Shown piece after piece: positions 6,367 to 7,364 of a stretch of 7,364 nt of DNA (position 1 is its first letter; each line of letters starts with the position of its first letter). The notes beneath the pieces are model-generated. The model had not been told where the DNA came from. It made no database searches and saw nothing but the letters and a program-made list of their open reading frames with translations. This DNA is from PHET01 sp038202795 (lineage in GTDB: Bacteria; Actinomycetota; Coriobacteriia; Anaerosomatales; PHET01). The translations under genes were made by a program, and so were the position numbers. The stretch lies in the NCBI GenBank assembly GCA_038202795.1, contig JBBREQ010000105.1, forward strand, positions 1 to 7,364, written 5' to 3'.

Positions 6367-6453
6367 GGCGGCGTATCCGAATTGGCACAGGAGGCGGACT
6401 TAAAATCCGCTGGTCGAAAGACCGTGTGGGTTCGACCCCCACCGCCGCTACCA
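6367..6453 (+). tRNA. tRNA-Leu, anticodon UAA
   Basis: A complete class II tRNA. Acceptor arms are 6367-6373 (GGCGGCG) and 6443-6449 (CGCCGCT), with G·U as the first pair. D arm: TCC (6376-6378)/GGA (6390-6392), loop with TTGG. Anticodon stem: GCGGA (6394-6398)/TCCGC (6406-6410), loop CTTAAAA with anticodon TAA at 6401-6403. The long variable arm is GGTC-GAAA-GACC (6412-6423), typical of Leu. T arm: GTGGG (6426-6430)/CCCAC (6438-6442), loop TTCGACC. Discriminator A is at 6450, and CCA (6451-6453) is encoded. It reads UUA and, by wobble, UUG. It starts 20 bases after the ppx stop with no clear promoter or terminator between, so it may be cut out of the ppx transcript. Confidence 0.97.
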
Positions 6454-6463
6454 GCGAAAACGT

Positions 6464-6478
6464 GCGGCTTTCAGCCGC
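6464..6478 (+). terminator. Small hairpin just after tRNA-Leu
   Basis: GCGGCT (6464-6469) and AGCCGC (6473-6478) are perfect inverted repeats with a 3-base loop TTC, 10 bases after the tRNA CCA end. No T-run follows, so a terminator role is weak; it could serve as a 3' processing or stability element of the tRNA transcript. Confidence 0.35.
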
Positions 6479-6500
6479 TGACGAGATAGTCCGGATAGTT

Positions 6501-6523
6501 CGGCTCACAAGCGCCGTGAGCCG
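6501..6523 (+). terminator. Perfect 8-bp GC-rich hairpin between tRNA-Leu and the corrinoid protein gene
   Basis: CGGCTCAC (6501-6508) pairs perfectly with GTGAGCCG (6516-6523) around AAGCGCC. It ends 32 bases before the ATG at 6556. Without a T-run it may be a non-canonical terminator for the upstream unit or a leader structure of the downstream gene. Confidence 0.4.
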
Positions 6524-6555
6524 CCGATGCGATGCGAGAGGGGGCCTGGATACGG

Positions 6556-7209
6556 ATGGCGGATAACAGACCCGCGCAGTTGTACCAGGCCTTCGTGAGC
6601 CAGGACCCGGCACAGGCCATCGCGGTGATCGAGAAAGCGCGATCAGCCGGCGTCGCCCAGGGCCAGCTGTTCGACCAGCTGTTCGCACCGGCGATGTCGC
6701 TGCTAGGCGGAGCGTGGGCCGACGGCGCGATAGACGAGTACACCTTCACGCAGGCGTCCGTAGTCGCCGAGCAGATCACCAGTTTCGTCACACCGCCTAC
6801 CACGGCGCAGGACACCGGGGTGACGGTGCTTCTCGGCACGATGCATCGCGACCACTATGCCATCGACAAGGACATCACCGCGGCCGCGCTCAAAGAGGCC
6901 GGCCACCGTGTCATCGACCTAGGGGTGGACGTGCGCCCCGCTGAGTTCCTTGAGCGCGCAGAGGAGACCGGCGCTCGCATCGTCATCGTCTACGCTCAGA
7001 TGATCGGTGTCGCAGCAAGCGTCACGCGCATACGCGAGATGTTCCATGCGGGGGGGAGAGACGACATCGCGCTGTTCGTGGCCGGCGGGCCCTTCTCGGC
7101 GGATGTCGCTCTTGCCAAACAGGTGGGCGCCAATGCGGTCGTACGTGGCGCTGAGAGCGCGATGAAGCTCGTCGCGAAGATCGCTGCCACCCACGGCGGT
7201 GCCCGATGA
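6556..7209 (+). CDS. Cobalamin (B12)-binding two-domain protein with degenerate cobalt-ligand motif
   Basis: The 217-residue protein has the layout of corrinoid proteins: a helical cap domain (about 5-80, with GGAWADGAIDEYTFTQAS at 51-68) and a Rossmann B12-binding domain (about 88-212: VTVLLGTMHRDHYAIDK, VIDLGVDVRPAEFLERA, ARIVIVYAQM, LFVAGGPFSADVALAKQVGA). In methyltransferase corrinoid proteins the motif is GxxxxDxHxxG; here it is GTMHRDHYAIDK (94-105), so Asp99 stays, but the cobalt-ligand His is Tyr101 and the Gly is Asp104. His100 is one residue off. It also lacks the W-x9-EH of CarH photoreceptors (after W54 the residues are Phe64, Thr65). No DNA-binding or catalytic domain is attached. 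ATG 6556 was chosen over ATG 6532 because GAGAGGGGG (about 6536-6544) precedes it. Its stop overlaps the next gene. Role could be corrinoid carrier or B12-fold sensor. Confidence 0.8.
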   Translation: MADNRPAQLYQAFVSQDPAQAIAVIEKARSAGVAQGQLFDQLFAPAMSLLGGAWADGAIDEYTFTQASVVAEQITSFVTPPTTAQDTGVTVLLGTMHRDHYAIDKDITAAALKEAGHRVIDLGVDVRPAEFLERAEETGARIVIVYAQMIGVAASVTRIREMFHAGGRDDIALFVAGGPFSADVALAKQVGANAVVRGAESAMKLVAKIAATHGGAR

Positions 7210-7364
7210 GCCCGCGCGGGAGACAGATTCTGCTTGCCGAAGGCCTGGCTCGGCAGGGGCACGTCGCCCCGGCGGTCGAAGCCTGCTACGAAGCACTGCG
7301 GCTCGATGAGGCGGATTCCCTCGTACATGTGCTTCTTTCGGACCTGTTCCTCGCCGGCGACTTC
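7206..7364 (+). CDS. TPR-repeat protein, N-terminal fragment (cut by right window edge)
   Basis: Fifty-three codons are visible and the frame is open at the edge. The ATG overlaps the stop of the corrinoid protein gene (ATGA), so the two are very likely translated from one transcript. The sequence ILLAEGLARQGHVAPAVEAC then YEALRLDEAD (8-37) follows the tetratricopeptide pattern (G at 13, small residue and Ala at the helix contacts, Y26, AL 28-29), and a second repeat begins at VHVLLSDLFLAGDF (40-53). TPR arrays are protein-binding scaffolds. There is no signal peptide in the visible part. The full domain layout, and any function shared with the corrinoid protein, lie beyond the window. Confidence 0.7.
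   Translation, partial: MSPRGRQILLAEGLARQGHVAPAVEACYEALRLDEADSLVHVLLSDLFLAGDF

Noticed and set aside
6454..6555. Cobalamin riboswitch ahead of the corrinoid protein gene
   Set aside because: The gap is only about 100 bases and shows no B12-box-like conserved core.
6532..6555. Upstream ATG for the corrinoid protein
   Set aside because: No Shine-Dalgarno precedes it, whereas GAGAGGGGG lies between it and ATG 6556, and the extra eight residues are not needed for the fold.
5498..6688. Minus-strand open frames of 203 and 188 codons opposite ppx and the tRNA
   Set aside because: One runs through the tRNA gene, and both mirror ppx codons; no motif or RBS support.
1..7364. Search for CRISPR, IS elements, phage genes or toxin–antitoxin pairs
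   Set aside because: I found no regular repeats, transposase motifs, terminal inverted repeats or toxin-like small genes; the window is chromosomal housekeeping sequence.

Overview
The window is about two-thirds G+C and gene-dense, with every gene on the + strand. The order mazG – eno – ftsB/divIC-like – DUF501 – ppx/gppA is the classical actinobacterial neighbourhood (Mycobacterium tuberculosis Rv1021 and Rv1023–Rv1026). Together with a CCA-encoding tRNA-Leu(UAA) and a stand-alone corrinoid-binding protein, this suggests a high-GC actinobacterium. A deep anaerobic lineage such as Coriobacteriia/Anaerosomatales would fit, but that placement is inference from gene content.

Layout. (1) Positions 3-368 are the C-terminal part of MazG, cut by the left edge. 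It overlaps the enolase gene (361-1656) by 8 bases. (2) A diverged SAM-methyltransferase-like gene (1685-2575) follows 28 bases after eno. (3) A 143-base gap containing a GC-rich imperfect hairpin leads to pyruvate kinase (2719-4116, GTG start with a strong AGGAGG). (4) A 189-base control region (4117-4305) holds a perfect 9+9 palindrome whose core matches the Gram-positive LexA/SOS-box consensus, a second 10-base palindrome, and a good extended -10 promoter. (5) That promoter should drive a three-gene unit joined by 4-base stop/start overlaps: an FtsB/DivIC-type division protein (4306-4872), DUF501 (4869-5399) and an exopolyphosphatase/GppA-family phosphatase (5396-6346). (6) Twenty bases later lies tRNA-Leu(UAA) (6367-6453). 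(7) After a spacer with two perfect hairpins come a two-domain cobalamin-binding protein with a degenerate cobalt-ligand motif (6556-7209) and the start of a TPR-repeat protein (7206-7364, cut by the right edge), again overlapping by 4 bases.

How it fits together. Eno and Pyk catalyse the last two steps of glycolysis (2-phosphoglycerate to PEP to pyruvate), and MazG and Ppx/GppA deal with nucleotide housekeeping and polyphosphate/(p)ppGpp. The division gene, DUF501 and ppx form the conserved actinobacterial trio. The methyltransferase-like gene and pyk sit between eno and ftsB, where M. tuberculosis has no gene. The most notable signals are the LexA-like operator upstream of the division-gene promoter, the corrinoid protein lacking the canonical cobalt-ligand His, the predicted K+-independent pyruvate kinase with an unusual RLNAAHA motif, and a tRNA for UUA in a window with no in-frame TTA codon. 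I see no CRISPR, IS element, phage gene or obvious defence system.
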